A stretch of DNA of 64,000 nucleotides from Streptomyces alboniger (GCF_008704395.1 NZ_CP023695.1:3100001-3164000), one strand, 5' to 3'. Shown: positions 8,285-18,857, counted from the first letter of the stretch. Program-made: numbers and translations. Notes: a model not told the origin generated them from the letters alone.

Positions 8285-10144
8285 TCACCCCGGATAGACC
8301 GGAGCCGACCCCTCCTTCACCACGGTCTGCCACTGCGACCCCGCCGGCAGCCGCACGATCCCGTCGTCCGAATGCGCCACCAGCGGCTGCTGCTCGCTCT
8401 CGGACGCCGCGATCTCCTTGACGCCCGTAAGACCCGGCAGCGCCGCGCGCGAGAGCACCGACCCGTCGCACTGGACGTACCGCATCTGCTGCACCCCGCC
8501 GGACTCGCGCCCGACCACCACGAGGCGGCTGCCACCCGCCCACGACATGGCCGTGACCTCCTCCATCCGCGGCGCCGCCTGCGTGGGATCGAGTACCGAG
8601 ATCGTGGGCCGCTCGCCCTCACCGCGCTCCACCCGGCCGATCCACAGCGACGTCTTGCCGTCCTTGCCCTCCACCAGCAGCGCGATGCGTACGCCGTCGG
8701 CCGACACCCGCACCGCCTCGATACGACCGTCGAGACCGGGCACCTCGACCTGGACCGGTTCGCCCTCGCCCTTGCCGAGCCAGAGCAGCCGCGGCCGCTT
8801 CGGATCCCGGTCGGCCACCCACAGGTCGCCCCTGCCGTCCCAACTGGGCGTGGAGAGACGGTCCTCCTCCGCCGTGGCCCTGCTGCGCACCTGCGCCTTG
8901 CCGAGCGTGTCCTCCAGGACCAGCGACCCCGTGTACAGCGCCTTGCCGTCCCGCGACACCCCGGCCGCGCGCTTCTCGTCCCGCGAGACCGCCGCCGAGC
9001 GCAGCGGCTGGTCACCCGTGCCGAGGATGCCGTTAACCGGCGCCGGATTCGCGTTGCTCCCGGCGTTGGCCGGCATCCGGACCAGCCGGTGCTTCTCGTC
9101 GATGAAGTACTGGTAGTCGGGCCTGTCCGCGCTGCGATGCGCCGCGACGCTCTCGGCGTGACTCTGGCTCAGGACACAGAGCATCGAACCGTTGGAACGC
9201 TGCAACGTCACCTGCTCGACCCCCGAAGGCGTCAAGTCCTGCAATGTGAAGAGCAGTTGCGCCGCCATCTCCCGGCACCGCGTCTGGCTGGCGTCATCGG
9301 CCTGGCTGTTCAGCTGCACGGTCAGCCGGTTCTGGTCGTCCGGCGCCAGCGACTTGCCGGGATCCTTGAGCCGCGTGCCACTGCGGAACCTCGAATCCAC
9401 CACCTGGTCCAGCCAGTTGGTCGGCCCCTCCAGCAGCGCCTTCACCGTCTCCGTCAGCGGTTCGATGCGCTGACGTATGTAGATGGGGTCGGCGACGAGC
9501 CCCCTCGGGCCGTTCGCACCCGTGCCCGACGGCCCGGCGAAGTAGTACTTGTTGACGGAACGGTAGATGCGCTGGAAGTCCGACTGGCCGAGCACCACGC
9601 CCGGCGGCGGCTTGTCGATCCGCCACTCCTTCCGGCCCGGCCCTCCCACCTGGCTCAGATGCACGAACTGGCTGTAGGACGCCGCCGCGGGCCGGTACGC
9701 GTGCTGTTTGTCCACCGTCGCGACCTGCTGGCCGGTCAGGGAGAAGCGGCGGCTGCCGTCGGCGTCGTTACCCGCGTTGCCCGCGTCCGTGTTCGGGCCG
9801 TCCGCGAGCACCGTCGTGGACCCCTCCGGATCCCAGTCCTTCGACGCCTCCTTGGTCAGATACTTGCGCGCCATCGCGAACTGCGGATCATCGCTGGTCA
9901 GCGCCTCAAGGAAGCCCTGCACGATCTCCACGGGCAGCGCGCCCTCGCGGGGCGGCATCGCGTAGACCCGGACCTGCGACTGCGAGTCGGGCCGCTGCGA
10001 GGCGTCGACCGACTCCAGGTTCCCGCTGTCGGGCATCGAGGCACAGCCGGCCAGGAGCGCCCCGCAACCGCCCAGCAGCAGCCCCTTGCGCAGCGGGCGC
10101 CCACGGCGCACACGACGGCCTCGCCTCTCCCGGTCAGCGCCCAC
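8285..10144 (-). CDS. lpqB: Lipoprotein LpqB (MtrAB accessory)
   Basis: A 619-residue lipoprotein that in actinobacteria interacts with the sensor domain of MtrB and tunes MtrA phosphorylation. The N-terminus has an Arg-rich n-region, then a hydrophobic stretch ending in the lipobox LAGC, followed by ASMPDSG. The GerMN domain lies in the middle (about 180-340), and a beta-propeller-like C-terminal region follows with repeated W-D/G-G-x-L-W pieces. The GTG start at 10144 follows a purine-rich ribosome-binding site and overlaps the mtrB stop by 11 bases, consistent with translational coupling in the mtrA-mtrB-lpqB operon. Confidence 0.95.
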   Translation of the reverse strand: MGADRERRGRRVRRGRPLRKGLLLGGCGALLAGCASMPDSGNLESVDASQRPDSQSQVRVYAMPPREGALPVEIVQGFLEALTSDDPQFAMARKYLTKEASKDWDPEGSTTVLADGPNTDAGNAGNDADGSRRFSLTGQQVATVDKQHAYRPAAASYSQFVHLSQVGGPGRKEWRIDKPPPGVVLGQSDFQRIYRSVNKYYFAGPSGTGANGPRGLVADPIYIRQRIEPLTETVKALLEGPTNWLDQVVDSRFRSGTRLKDPGKSLAPDDQNRLTVQLNSQADDASQTRCREMAAQLLFTLQDLTPSGVEQVTLQRSNGSMLCVLSQSHAESVAAHRSADRPDYQYFIDEKHRLVRMPANAGSNANPAPVNGILGTGDQPLRSAAVSRDEKRAAGVSRDGKALYTGSLVLEDTLGKAQVRSRATAEEDRLSTPSWDGRGDLWVADRDPKRPRLLWLGKGEGEPVQVEVPGLDGRIEAVRVSADGVRIALLVEGKDGKTSLWIGRVERGEGERPTISVLDPTQAAPRMEEVTAMSWAGGSRLVVVGRESGGVQQMRYVQCDGSVLSRAALPGLTGVKEIAASESEQQPLVAHSDDGIVRLPAGSQWQTVVKEGSAPVYPG

Positions 10145-12272
10145 GAGTACTCTCCCCTTCCCTCGCCGAACCCGCACCGGCCTCACCCGCACCGGCCTCA
10201 CCCGCAGGATCCGGACGCGACTCCAGCGGCTGTGACTCCTGAGGCTGCTCCTCGTCCGGCGACCGGCGCGACACGACCCGCGCCCCGTTTCCGGGCAACG
10301 CCGTCAGGTCCACGGCCCCGGCCTGCGCGAGCCGGGGCGCTATCGGCCCCTTCGCCGGTACGGGCGGCGGCACCCTTCCGAACGCCCCGGCCGCCCCGGA
10401 GATCCCGGACGCCCCGGACCCCCCGGACGGCTGCGCCGGCACGGTCGCCAGCTTGTTCGAGCCGCCGAGCGGAAGCCCCGCGTCGTTCAGCCCGCGGTGG
10501 CGCCGCGAGTCATCGGGCTCCAGCGGTATCGGCGAACCCCGCAGCGGCTCGTCCGCCGTCCTCGGCAACGTAAGCCTGAACTGCGAGCCGCCCCCCGGCT
10601 CACCCCACGCCTGAAGCCACCCGCCGTGCAACCGCGCATCCTCCAGAGCGATGGAGAGCCCGAGCCCCGTACCACCGGTGGTACGCGCGCGTGCCGGATC
10701 CGCCCGCCAGAAGCGGCTGAACACCCGGGTCGCCTCGCCCGGCTTGAGTCCCACACCGTAGTCACGCACCGCGACCGCCACCGCGCCGCCCGCGGCGGCG
10801 AGCCGCACCACGACGTCCTTGCCCTCACCGTGCTCCACGGCGTTGACCACGAGGTTGCGCAGCACCCGCTCCACCCGCCGGGCATCAGCCTCGGCGACCA
10901 CGGGCTGCTGGTCCCCCACGACCCGTATGTGCGTTCCCTTGCGCTCGGCGAGCATCTCCGCGCCCCCGACCACCCTGCGCACGACCTCACGGAGGTCTAT
11001 CGGCTCCGCCTCCAGCGCGGCCGCCCCCGCGTCGAACCTACTGATCTCCAGCAGATCCGCGAGCAGCGACTCGAAGCGGTCCAGCTGATCGGCGAGCAAC
11101 TCCGCCGACCGCGCGGTCACCGGATCGAAGTCCACCCGCGCCTCATGAATCACATCGGCAGCCATCCGCACAGTCGTCAACGGCGTACGCAGCTCATGCG
11201 ACACGTCCGACACGAACCGCCGCTGCATCCGCGACAGCTCCTCCAGCTGCTGGATCTTCAACTGGAGATTCTGCGCCATCTTGTTGAAGGCCTCACCGAG
11301 CCGCGCGATGTCGTCCTCCCCGGTCACCTTCATACGTTCCTGAAGGCGTCCGGCGGACAACCGCTCGGCGATGCCCGCTGCCATACGCACGGGCGTGACC
11401 ACCTGGCGCACCACCAGCCAGGCGATGGCCCCGAGGAGCACCACCACGAAGAGCCCGGCGGTCGCGAGAGTGGTCCTGACCAGGTTGAGGGACTCCTCCT
11501 CCTGCGTCAGCGGAAAGAGGTAATAGAGCTGGTACGGCTCACCGTTGAGGTCGTTGAGCCGCTTGCCGATCACCAGGCCCGGCTGCGCCTCACGCCCGTC
11601 GTCGTAAACGATGCGCGTATTGGCCTGGAGGACCTCCGTGCCCTTGTCGACCCGCCCGCGCAGCTCCTCCGGCACGCTCAGGATCGGCTCCACCCCGCCC
11701 GAGGCCCGCGAACCGCGCACGCTTCCCGCGTCACTCGTGGAGGTCAGCGTCACCACCGCGAACGCGTTCTGCCCGCCGCTGGACAACTGCTCGACGAGAT
11801 CGGACATCCACACGGCGGCATTCCGCCCGTCGACCGTGCTGCCGTCAGGCCCCTGGCCCTGCCCCTGTCCCTGCTCGGTGCTCTGCCGCGCCGCGTTCAC
11901 ACTGTCCTGAGCGGCCCGGAAACCCCCGTCGGCCTGGCTCTGCGACGCCTTCACCTTGGCCTTGAGCAGGCCGTTGTTGACCGAACTCAGCACGGCGAAG
12001 CCCAGCATCAGGACCACGCCGAGCGACATCAACAGGGTCGTGACGACGACCTTCAGCTGGATGTTGCGCCGCCACAGCCTTACGGCGGGCAGCAGCGGAC
12101 GGCGCACCCAGCGCACGAAGAGCCGCAGCACCGGGCTGCCCTGCACGCCGCCCTGCAACAGCAGCCCGCCGTCGGCGAGCCGCCCGAACCGCGACGCGCG
12201 CCGCGCCGGTCCAGTCCGCCCCGAACGAGCCCCCGGACCGCCGGGCGCCGAGGAGGAACTGTCCCGGGACAC
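10134..12272 (-). CDS. mtrB: Sensor histidine kinase MtrB
   Basis: A 712-residue membrane kinase partnered with MtrA. Two transmembrane segments (about 72-98 and 269-290) bracket an extracellular sensor domain. HAMP, dimerisation/H-box (FVSDVSHELRTPL, His about 359), N-box (NLVVNAVEHGEG), G1 (DYGVGL) and G2 (GGTGLGLSIA) follow. A long Pro/Ala/Gly-rich C-terminal tail after the ATPase domain includes a short repeated GEAGA segment. I chose GTG at 12272, two bases from the mtrA stop. An in-frame ATG at 12302 would add ten residues and overlap mtrA. Confidence 0.95.
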   Translation of the reverse strand: MSRDSSSSAPGGPGARSGRTGPARRASRFGRLADGGLLLQGGVQGSPVLRLFVRWVRRPLLPAVRLWRRNIQLKVVVTTLLMSLGVVLMLGFAVLSSVNNGLLKAKVKASQSQADGGFRAAQDSVNAARQSTEQGQGQGQGPDGSTVDGRNAAVWMSDLVEQLSSGGQNAFAVVTLTSTSDAGSVRGSRASGGVEPILSVPEELRGRVDKGTEVLQANTRIVYDDGREAQPGLVIGKRLNDLNGEPYQLYYLFPLTQEEESLNLVRTTLATAGLFVVVLLGAIAWLVVRQVVTPVRMAAGIAERLSAGRLQERMKVTGEDDIARLGEAFNKMAQNLQLKIQQLEELSRMQRRFVSDVSHELRTPLTTVRMAADVIHEARVDFDPVTARSAELLADQLDRFESLLADLLEISRFDAGAAALEAEPIDLREVVRRVVGGAEMLAERKGTHIRVVGDQQPVVAEADARRVERVLRNLVVNAVEHGEGKDVVVRLAAAGGAVAVAVRDYGVGLKPGEATRVFSRFWRADPARARTTGGTGLGLSIALEDARLHGGWLQAWGEPGGGSQFRLTLPRTADEPLRGSPIPLEPDDSRRHRGLNDAGLPLGGSNKLATVPAQPSGGSGASGISGAAGAFGRVPPPVPAKGPIAPRLAQAGAVDLTALPGNGARVVSRRSPDEEQPQESQPLESRPDPAGEAGAGEAGAGSAREGESTRGR

Positions 12273-12273
12273 G

Positions 12274-12963
12274 TCAGCTCGGTCCGGCCTTGTAACCGAC
12301 ACCCCGGACGGTCACCACGATCTCCGGCCGCTCCGGGTCCCGCTCGACCTTGGAACGCAGCCGCTGGACGTGCACGTTCACCAGTCGGGTGTCCGCCGCG
12401 TGCCGATAGCCCCAGACCTGCTCGAGCAGCACCTCACGCGTGAACACCTGCCACGGCTTGCGCGCCAGCGCCACCAGCAGATCGAACTCCAGCGGCGTCA
12501 GCGCGATCGACTGCCCGTCCCGCTTCACGGAATGCCCCGCCACATCGATGACCAGGTCACCTATGGCGAGCTGCTCCGGCGCGGGCTCCTCCGACCTCCG
12601 CAGCCGCGCCCTGATCCGGGCCACCAGCTCCTTCGGCTTGAACGGCTTGACGATGTAGTCGTCCGCCCCCGACTCCAGACCGACCACCACATCCACGGTG
12701 TCGCTCTTGGCGGTGAGCATGACGATCGGCACCCCGGACTCCGCCCTGATCAGGCGGCACACCTCGATGCCATCCCGCCCCGGCAGCATCAAGTCGAGCA
12801 GCACAAGATCCGGCTTGGCCTCCCGGAAAGCGGCCAGCGCCTTGTCGCCATCAGCTACGAACGACGGCTCAAAACCTTCACCACGCAGCACAATCCCGAG
12901 CATCTCGGCCAGTGCGGTGTCGTCGTCGACGACAAGGACTCGTCCCTTCATGCCTGACATCAT
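12274..12963 (-). CDS. mtrA: Response regulator MtrA
   Basis: A 229-residue OmpR-family regulator controlling development, antibiotic production and wall genes in Streptomyces. The receiver has VVDDD at the start, phospho-acceptor Asp57 (LVLLDLMLPG), switch Thr in MLTAKSD and Lys in IVKPFKP. The winged-helix DNA-binding domain (about 135-226) contains LTPLEFDLLVALARKP and RLVNVHVQRLRSKVE. Three in-frame ATGs (12963, 12960 and 12951) are possible starts. It is first in the mtrA-mtrB-lpqB transcription order; its stop and the mtrB start are almost contiguous. Confidence 0.97.
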   Translation of the reverse strand: MMSGMKGRVLVVDDDTALAEMLGIVLRGEGFEPSFVADGDKALAAFREAKPDLVLLDLMLPGRDGIEVCRLIRAESGVPIVMLTAKSDTVDVVVGLESGADDYIVKPFKPKELVARIRARLRRSEEPAPEQLAIGDLVIDVAGHSVKRDGQSIALTPLEFDLLVALARKPWQVFTREVLLEQVWGYRHAADTRLVNVHVQRLRSKVERDPERPEIVVTVRGVGYKAGPS

Positions 12964-13282
12964 CCCATTCTCGTAACAGTGACAGGGGCGCTGGTGAGTG
13001 AGGTCACTGGCCTGTGACGATAGTCGTATCAGGCCATCACTCTGCGCCGATCGGCCGCTGCGGACCTCACATGAAGGTCATCCGACCAGCCCGGTAACGG
13101 ACGCTGCGCGGGATCACCCATGACACTTCGGCCGCGCGGGACCACCCGTCACACATCAGTCCGAGACGCCCACCGACATCCCCCGCGGCCCGAAAACCCC
13201 GGTCGCCACGCCGACCACGCCAAGCACGGCGACCACAAAGCAAGCCTGCTTACGCCTGCGCCATCAACCGATGGGTACGCCC
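12964..13282 (-). promoter_or_regulatory. mtrA promoter region with an operator-like palindrome
   Basis: No protein gene is evident in these 319 bp. On the minus strand TATCGT (13017-13022) is a plausible -10 box for mtrA. Immediately downstream GTCAC (13003-13007) and GTGAC (13014-13018) form an inverted repeat with a 6-bp spacer, at the expected transcription start. Nearer the gene, GTCAC and GTTAC occur in tandem six bases apart. MtrA is known to bind GTnAC-like repeats, so autoregulation is possible. A short weak ORF (13156-13236, 26 codons, GTG start) is also present and is discussed under findings. Confidence 0.45.
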
Positions 13283-13293
13283 TCAACCGATGG
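13256..13293. repeat. 19-bp tandem duplication over the mtnA stop codon
   Basis: Units 13256-13274 and 13275-13293 are adjacent and match at 16 of 19 positions. The second unit contains the last codons and the stop of mtnA; the first lies just downstream and repeats the stop. Confidence 0.7.
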
Positions 13294-14440
13294 TGACCTG
13301 CCGCGACCTGGCACACAGCTCGGCCAGCCCCTCCGCCGTCACCGGCGACAGCACCCCCTCCTCCGTCACGATCGCCGTCACCAGCTCCGGAGGCGTCACA
13401 TCGAACGCGGGGTTGTACGCCTGCGTCCCCAGCGGCGCCACCGGAATACCGCCTCCCGCCTCCATCCCGATCACCGGCACATGCGGCGCGGTGACCTCCG
13501 TCACCTCGTGCCCGGCCCGCTGCTCCACCTCGATGGACGCACCGTCCGGCGTCTCCGGGTCCACGGTCGTCACCGGCGCCACCACGATGAACGGCACATG
13601 GTGATACCGCGCGAGCACCGCGAGCGGATAGCTCCCCACCTTGTTCGCCACCGACCCGTCGGCCGCGATGCGGTCGGCACCGATCAGCACGGCATCCACC
13701 TCCCCCGCCGCGAACAACGAACCCGCCGCGTTGTCCGTGAGCAGCGTGTACGCCATACCGTTCCGCGCCGCCTCGTACGCGGTGAGCCTGGCCCCCTGCA
13801 ACAGCGGCCGCGTCTCGTCCACCCACAGCCTGCGCAGGCTCCCCGCCCGATGCGCCCTGAGAGCCACCGCGAACGCCGTGCCCTCCCCGCCCGAGACCAG
13901 CGCCCCGGTATTGCAGTGCGTCAGGATCCGGTGCCCACCCCCCGGCAGCATTTCGTCGAGCAGTGCCAGACCGTGCGCCGCCATCCGGGCGCTCGCCTTG
14001 GCGTCCTCGGCATGCAGAGCCCGCGCCGCCTCCAGCGCGGCGCCCGCCGCCCGCTCGGGACCGGCCCCGCCCGCCATCGCGGTGCGGTACGCCGCCTGGG
14101 CCCGCCGCGCGCCGTACGCGAGATTGACCGCGGTGGGCCGCGCCCCCGCCAACGCGTCCGCCGCCTCGTCCACATCGAACCCACGGGCAGCGGCGAGCGC
14201 GACGCCGTACGCCCCCGCGATGCCCAGAAGCGGTGCCCCGCGCACCGCGAGCGTGCGGATCGCCTCCACCAGAGCCGGTGCGTCGGTGCACACCAGCTCG
14301 ATCTCCTCGCCCGGCAGCCTGGTCTGGTCGAGGAGGACCAGCACGGGGCCTTCAGGTGGGTCGTCCCAGCGGATCGCGGGGATCGCCGGGATCCCGGTCG
14401 GCCGTATGTCCTCGCTCGATTGCGCGTACTGATCAGCCAT
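13283..14440 (-). CDS. mtnA: S-methyl-5-thioribose-1-phosphate isomerase
   Basis: A 385-residue enzyme of the methionine salvage pathway. It isomerises methylthioribose-1-phosphate to methylthioribulose-1-phosphate. The fold is that of the eIF2B-alpha-like family. Visible signatures: VRGAPLLGIAGAYGVAL (near 66-82), ILTHCNTGAL with the catalytic Cys, and GADRIAADGSVANKVGSY (near 255-272) with the catalytic Asp. The length is normal. The ATG at 14440 is divergent from the membrane-protein operon. I see no other methionine salvage gene in the window. Confidence 0.95.
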   Translation of the reverse strand: MADQYAQSSEDIRPTGIPAIPAIRWDDPPEGPVLVLLDQTRLPGEEIELVCTDAPALVEAIRTLAVRGAPLLGIAGAYGVALAAARGFDVDEAADALAGARPTAVNLAYGARRAQAAYRTAMAGGAGPERAAGAALEAARALHAEDAKASARMAAHGLALLDEMLPGGGHRILTHCNTGALVSGGEGTAFAVALRAHRAGSLRRLWVDETRPLLQGARLTAYEAARNGMAYTLLTDNAAGSLFAAGEVDAVLIGADRIAADGSVANKVGSYPLAVLARYHHVPFIVVAPVTTVDPETPDGASIEVEQRAGHEVTEVTAPHVPVIGMEAGGGIPVAPLGTQAYNPAFDVTPPELVTAIVTEEGVLSPVTAEGLAELCARSRQVTIG

Positions 14441-14580
14441 CCGCCCAGTCTGCCCCGTACCCGGCGGACAATTGAAGGTGTCCCACCTCTACGGCACCCG
14501 GTCACCCGACCGGTACCCCGTGGCACGATGGCTGGCAACCTGCCGCCGCACCCGCGGACGGGCACCGTGAAGGAGCGACG

Positions 14581-15891
14581 ATGAACGACACTCCGGGCTG
14601 GGCTTCGCCCGGATCCGCCCCCTCCGACGGACAGGACTCCGGCAAGCCGGACGCCGCCGAGCCCGCGGACGACGGCCGGCAGAGCGGCCCGTCCAAGTGG
14701 TCCAAGGAGCAGCCGCCGCCCGCCCAGTGGTCCCCGCCCAGCGACCCGGGCCCGGGCCGGACCCCGCCTCCGCCACCCCCGCCGCCCGGCCAGGGCGGCG
14801 GCTGGGGCTGGGGCAACCAACCCCCGGGCGGCCCCGGCGGCCCAGCGGGCCCCGGCCCCGGCGGCGGCTACCCCGGCTGGGGCGCCTGGCAGGGCCCCCC
14901 GCCCGCCGCCAAACCCGGCGTCATCCCGCTCCGCCCGCTCGGCGTAGGCGAGATCCTCGACGGCGCCGTGTCCACGATGCGCGCCCACTGGCGCACGGTC
15001 CTCGGCATCTCCCTGACCGTGGCCGTGCTCACGGAGATCGTCGTCGTCCTCCTCCAGGGCCTCGTCCTGAGCGAATCCGCCGACACCGACGCACTCGACG
15101 ACCCGAGCGCGACCGTCGGCGAGCTGACCCGCGCCATGGGCGACGCCATGCTGAACTCCGGAGTGGTCCTCGTGATCACCCTGCTCGGCACGATCGTCGC
15201 CACGGCCCTGCTCACGATGGTCACCAGCCGCGCGGTGCTCGGTAAGTCGGTTACCACCGCCGAAGCCTGGCGGGACTCCCGTCCCCAGCTCGCGAAACTG
15301 TTCGGCCTGACCCTGCTCATCCCGGTCATCGCCATCGCGATCGTCGCCGTCGGCATCCTGCCCGGCGTGCTGATCGCGCTGTCCGGCCCCTCCGACGCCG
15401 GGGCGAGCCTCGCCGCACTCGGCGGCCTCGCCGCGGGCGTCGCCGCCATCTGGGTCGTGGTCCGCCTCTCCCTCGCCTCCCCCGCGCTCATGCTGGAGAA
15501 GCAGGGCGTCAAGAAGTCCCTGACCCGCTCCGCCAAGCTGGTCCGCGGCTCCTGGTGGCGGGTCTTCGGCATCCAGCTGCTCGCCACCGTCATCGCCAAC
15601 GTCGTGGCGTCGATCATCGTCATCCCGTTCACCTTCATCGCCGGCGCTCTCAGCGGCGAAGGCGTCAGCGGCTTCCTCAACGGCACCGGCGAGCTGGGCT
15701 GGACGTTCCTGATCGTCAGCGGCGTCGGCTCCGTCATCGGCTCCACTCTGACGTTCCCGATCACGGCCGGAGTCACCGTGCTCCTCTACATCGACCAGCG
15801 GATCCGGCGCGAGGCCCTCGACCTCGAACTCACCCGCGCCGCCGGCACCCCCGGCCAGGGCACCACCCCGCCCGGTACCCCGGGGAGCTGA
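14581..15891 (+). CDS. Polytopic membrane protein with Pro/Gly-rich N-terminus
   Basis: A 436-residue protein. Residues 1-115 are disordered and rich in Pro, Gly and Trp (a run of eight prolines, then Gly-Trp-Gly-Trp and GGYPGWG repeats). The rest, from about residue 120, has about six hydrophobic segments, with PLRPLGVGEILDGAVSTMRAHWRTVLGIS at the start and a C-terminal LLYIDQRIRREALDLEL motif. This pattern is the actinobacterial DUF7847/GDPD-membrane-domain-like family of unknown function. It heads a five-gene operon; its TGA at 15889-15891 is followed four bases later by the GTG of the next gene. Membrane location is clear; role is not. Confidence 0.85.
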   Translation: MNDTPGWASPGSAPSDGQDSGKPDAAEPADDGRQSGPSKWSKEQPPPAQWSPPSDPGPGRTPPPPPPPPGQGGGWGWGNQPPGGPGGPAGPGPGGGYPGWGAWQGPPPAAKPGVIPLRPLGVGEILDGAVSTMRAHWRTVLGISLTVAVLTEIVVVLLQGLVLSESADTDALDDPSATVGELTRAMGDAMLNSGVVLVITLLGTIVATALLTMVTSRAVLGKSVTTAEAWRDSRPQLAKLFGLTLLIPVIAIAIVAVGILPGVLIALSGPSDAGASLAALGGLAAGVAAIWVVVRLSLASPALMLEKQGVKKSLTRSAKLVRGSWWRVFGIQLLATVIANVVASIIVIPFTFIAGALSGEGVSGFLNGTGELGWTFLIVSGVGSVIGSTLTFPITAGVTVLLYIDQRIRREALDLELTRAAGTPGQGTTPPGTPGS

Positions 15892-15895
15892 TGCG

Positions 15896-16621
15896 GTGAC
15901 CGCGGCGGGGGCAGTGCTCATGGGGCTCGGAGCGGCACCGCTCCTGCCGCGCACCGGGGACGACCCACCGGTGACGATCCCGCGCGTCCCCGGCCGCGAA
16001 GCGGCCGAGCGCGAACTGTCCAAGCCGATGTACCACGAGAACGACCCGAGCCTCCTCCACCGCGCCCTGAACGCCTTCTGGAACTGGGTCGACGACCTGT
16101 TCTCCGCCGCCGCGGGGGCCACCCCGGGCGGCGGATTCGGCCTCCTCGTCATCGTCCTCGCGGTCGTGGCCCTGGGCGCCGCCCTCTGGTGGCGCCTGGG
16201 CACCCCGCACCGCACCCCCGCCTCCGCACCGCTCCTCTTCGACGACCGCCCCCGCAACGCCGCCGAACACCGCGCCGCCGCCGAGGCCCACGCCGCCCAG
16301 GGCCACTGGACCCAAGCCGTCCAGGAACGCATGCGCGCCATCGTCCGCGCCCTGGAGGAACGCGCACTCCTGGACCCCCGCCCCGGCCGCACCGCCGACG
16401 AAGCCGCAGCGGAAGCAGGCCGCACCCTCCCCGCGCACACCCGCCGACTCCGCTCCGCCGCCCACGAGTTCGACGACGTCACATACGGCGGCCGCACCGC
16501 CGACCAACCCGCGTACCGCCGCCTGACCGAGCTGGACCGGGATCTCGAACGCGCCAAGCCGAACCTGACCAGCACCCCCCACACCACCGCGAGCAGCAGC
16601 TCCCAGGGAGCCGCCGAATGA
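15896..16621 (+). CDS. DUF4129 domain protein
   Basis: A 241-residue protein starting at GTG 15896. It has an N-terminal hydrophobic stretch, an acidic/aromatic segment (NDPSLLHRALNAFWNWVDDL), one strong transmembrane helix (about 80-100, LLVIVLAVVALGAALWW), then a cytoplasmic DUF4129 region (AAEHRAAAEAHAAQGHWTQA, RTADEAAAEAG, AHEFDDVTYGGRTAD). DUF4129 commonly occurs at the C-terminus of transglutaminase-like proteins next to MoxR and DUF58; here it stands alone, without a transglutaminase domain. The stop overlaps the next ATG (ATGA), so translation is probably coupled. Confidence 0.88.
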   Translation: MTAAGAVLMGLGAAPLLPRTGDDPPVTIPRVPGREAAERELSKPMYHENDPSLLHRALNAFWNWVDDLFSAAAGATPGGGFGLLVIVLAVVALGAALWWRLGTPHRTPASAPLLFDDRPRNAAEHRAAAEAHAAQGHWTQAVQERMRAIVRALEERALLDPRPGRTADEAAAEAGRTLPAHTRRLRSAAHEFDDVTYGGRTADQPAYRRLTELDRDLERAKPNLTSTPHTTASSSSQGAAE

Positions 16622-17867
16622 CCGGCTCCACCCGCCCGGCCGAGCCACCCCAGCCGGCCGCACCCACCACCCCGCGGCAGCCGGACAACACCGCCCCCCT
16701 CTCTACGTCGGTCTCCCCGACGCCCCGCCAACTCTGGACCCGCTCCCGGGGCATCGCCCTCGCCCTGGTCACCCTGCTGGCAGCGGCCGTCGCCATCGCC
16801 GCAATCCGCTCCGGCGCCCAGCACGGCCGCCTCGACCCCCGCTCCACCGACCCCTACGGCAGCCGAGCCGTCGCCGAACTCCTCGCCGACCACGGCATAT
16901 CCACACGCGTGGTCACCACCACCGAAGAGGCCCGAACCGCGGCCGGCCCCGACACGACCCTCCTGGTGACCAACCCCGACCTGCTCACCGACGGCCAGCA
17001 CACTCGCCTCCACACCGCCACCAAGAACTCCGGGGGCCGCACCGTCCTCGTCACCCCCGGCGCCCCGTCGATCGATGCCCTCGCCCCCGGGCTCACCGCG
17101 AGCGACACCCCCAGCGCACAATCCACCCTCTCTCCCGGCTGCTCCCTCCCAGCCGCCCGCCGAGCGGGCACCGCCGACATGGGCGGCATCCGCTACGACA
17201 CCCTCGCCCCCAACGCCGAGGCCTGCTACCTCAGCGACGGCCTCCCCAGCCTCCTGCATCTCCCCGCCCCCCGCGGAAAGGGCGACACCGTCGTCCTCGG
17301 TGCCCCCGACATCCTCTACAACGACCGCCTGGACAAGCACGGCAACGCCTCACTCGCCCTCCAACTCCTCGGCACCCGACCCCACGTGGTCTGGTACCTC
17401 CCCTCCCTCTCCGACGACCGGGCGGCCGACTCCGAACCCCGCGGCTTCTTCGACCTGGTCCCCTCCGGCTGGCGTTGGGGCACCCTGCAACTCGCCATCG
17501 CCGCCGTGCTCGCCGCACTGTGGCGCGCCCGCCGCCTGGGCCCCCTCGTCACCGAACGCCTCCCCGTGGCCATCCGCGCCTCAGAAACCGTCGAAGGCCG
17601 TGCCCGCCTCTATCGCAGAGCGAACGCCCGCGACCGCGCGGCCACCGCCCTGCGCACCGCCACCCGCACCCGCCTCGCCCCCCTCGTCGGCGTCTCCCCC
17701 GCCCAGGCGCACGCACCCGAGACCCTGATCCCCGCACTGTCCACGCGACTTCGCACCCCCGGCCAAGACCCGCTCCCCCTCCTCTTCGGGCCGCCCCCGG
17801 GCAGCGACGCAGCGCTCATCGCCCTAGCCGACCAACTCGACGCCCTCGAAAGTGAGGTACGCCACTC

Positions 17868-17871
<4 letters not shown>
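16618..17871 (+). CDS. DUF4350 domain protein
   Basis: A 417-residue protein. A disordered N-terminus leads to a transmembrane helix (about 45-65). An extracytoplasmic DUF4350 domain follows (RSTDPYGSRAVAELLADHGI, then TTLLVTNPDLLT, and GGRTVLVTPG), a Rossmann-like module similar to substrate-binding or ABC-associated domains. A second helix near residue 290 (WGTLQLAIAAVLAALWRARRLGP) and a basic cytoplasmic tail (ASETVEGRARLYRRANARDR) close the protein. It overlaps both neighbours by four bases (ATGA). Its partners suggest a MoxR-assisted envelope complex; the substrate is unknown. Confidence 0.88.

Positions 17872-18856
<985 letters not shown>

Positions 18857-18857
<1 letters not shown>

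Noticed and set aside
13921..17340. A minus-strand frame of more than 1100 codons
   Set aside because: Low-complexity Gly/Ala/Arg product opposite the MoxR operon genes, which have clear families and stop/start overlaps.
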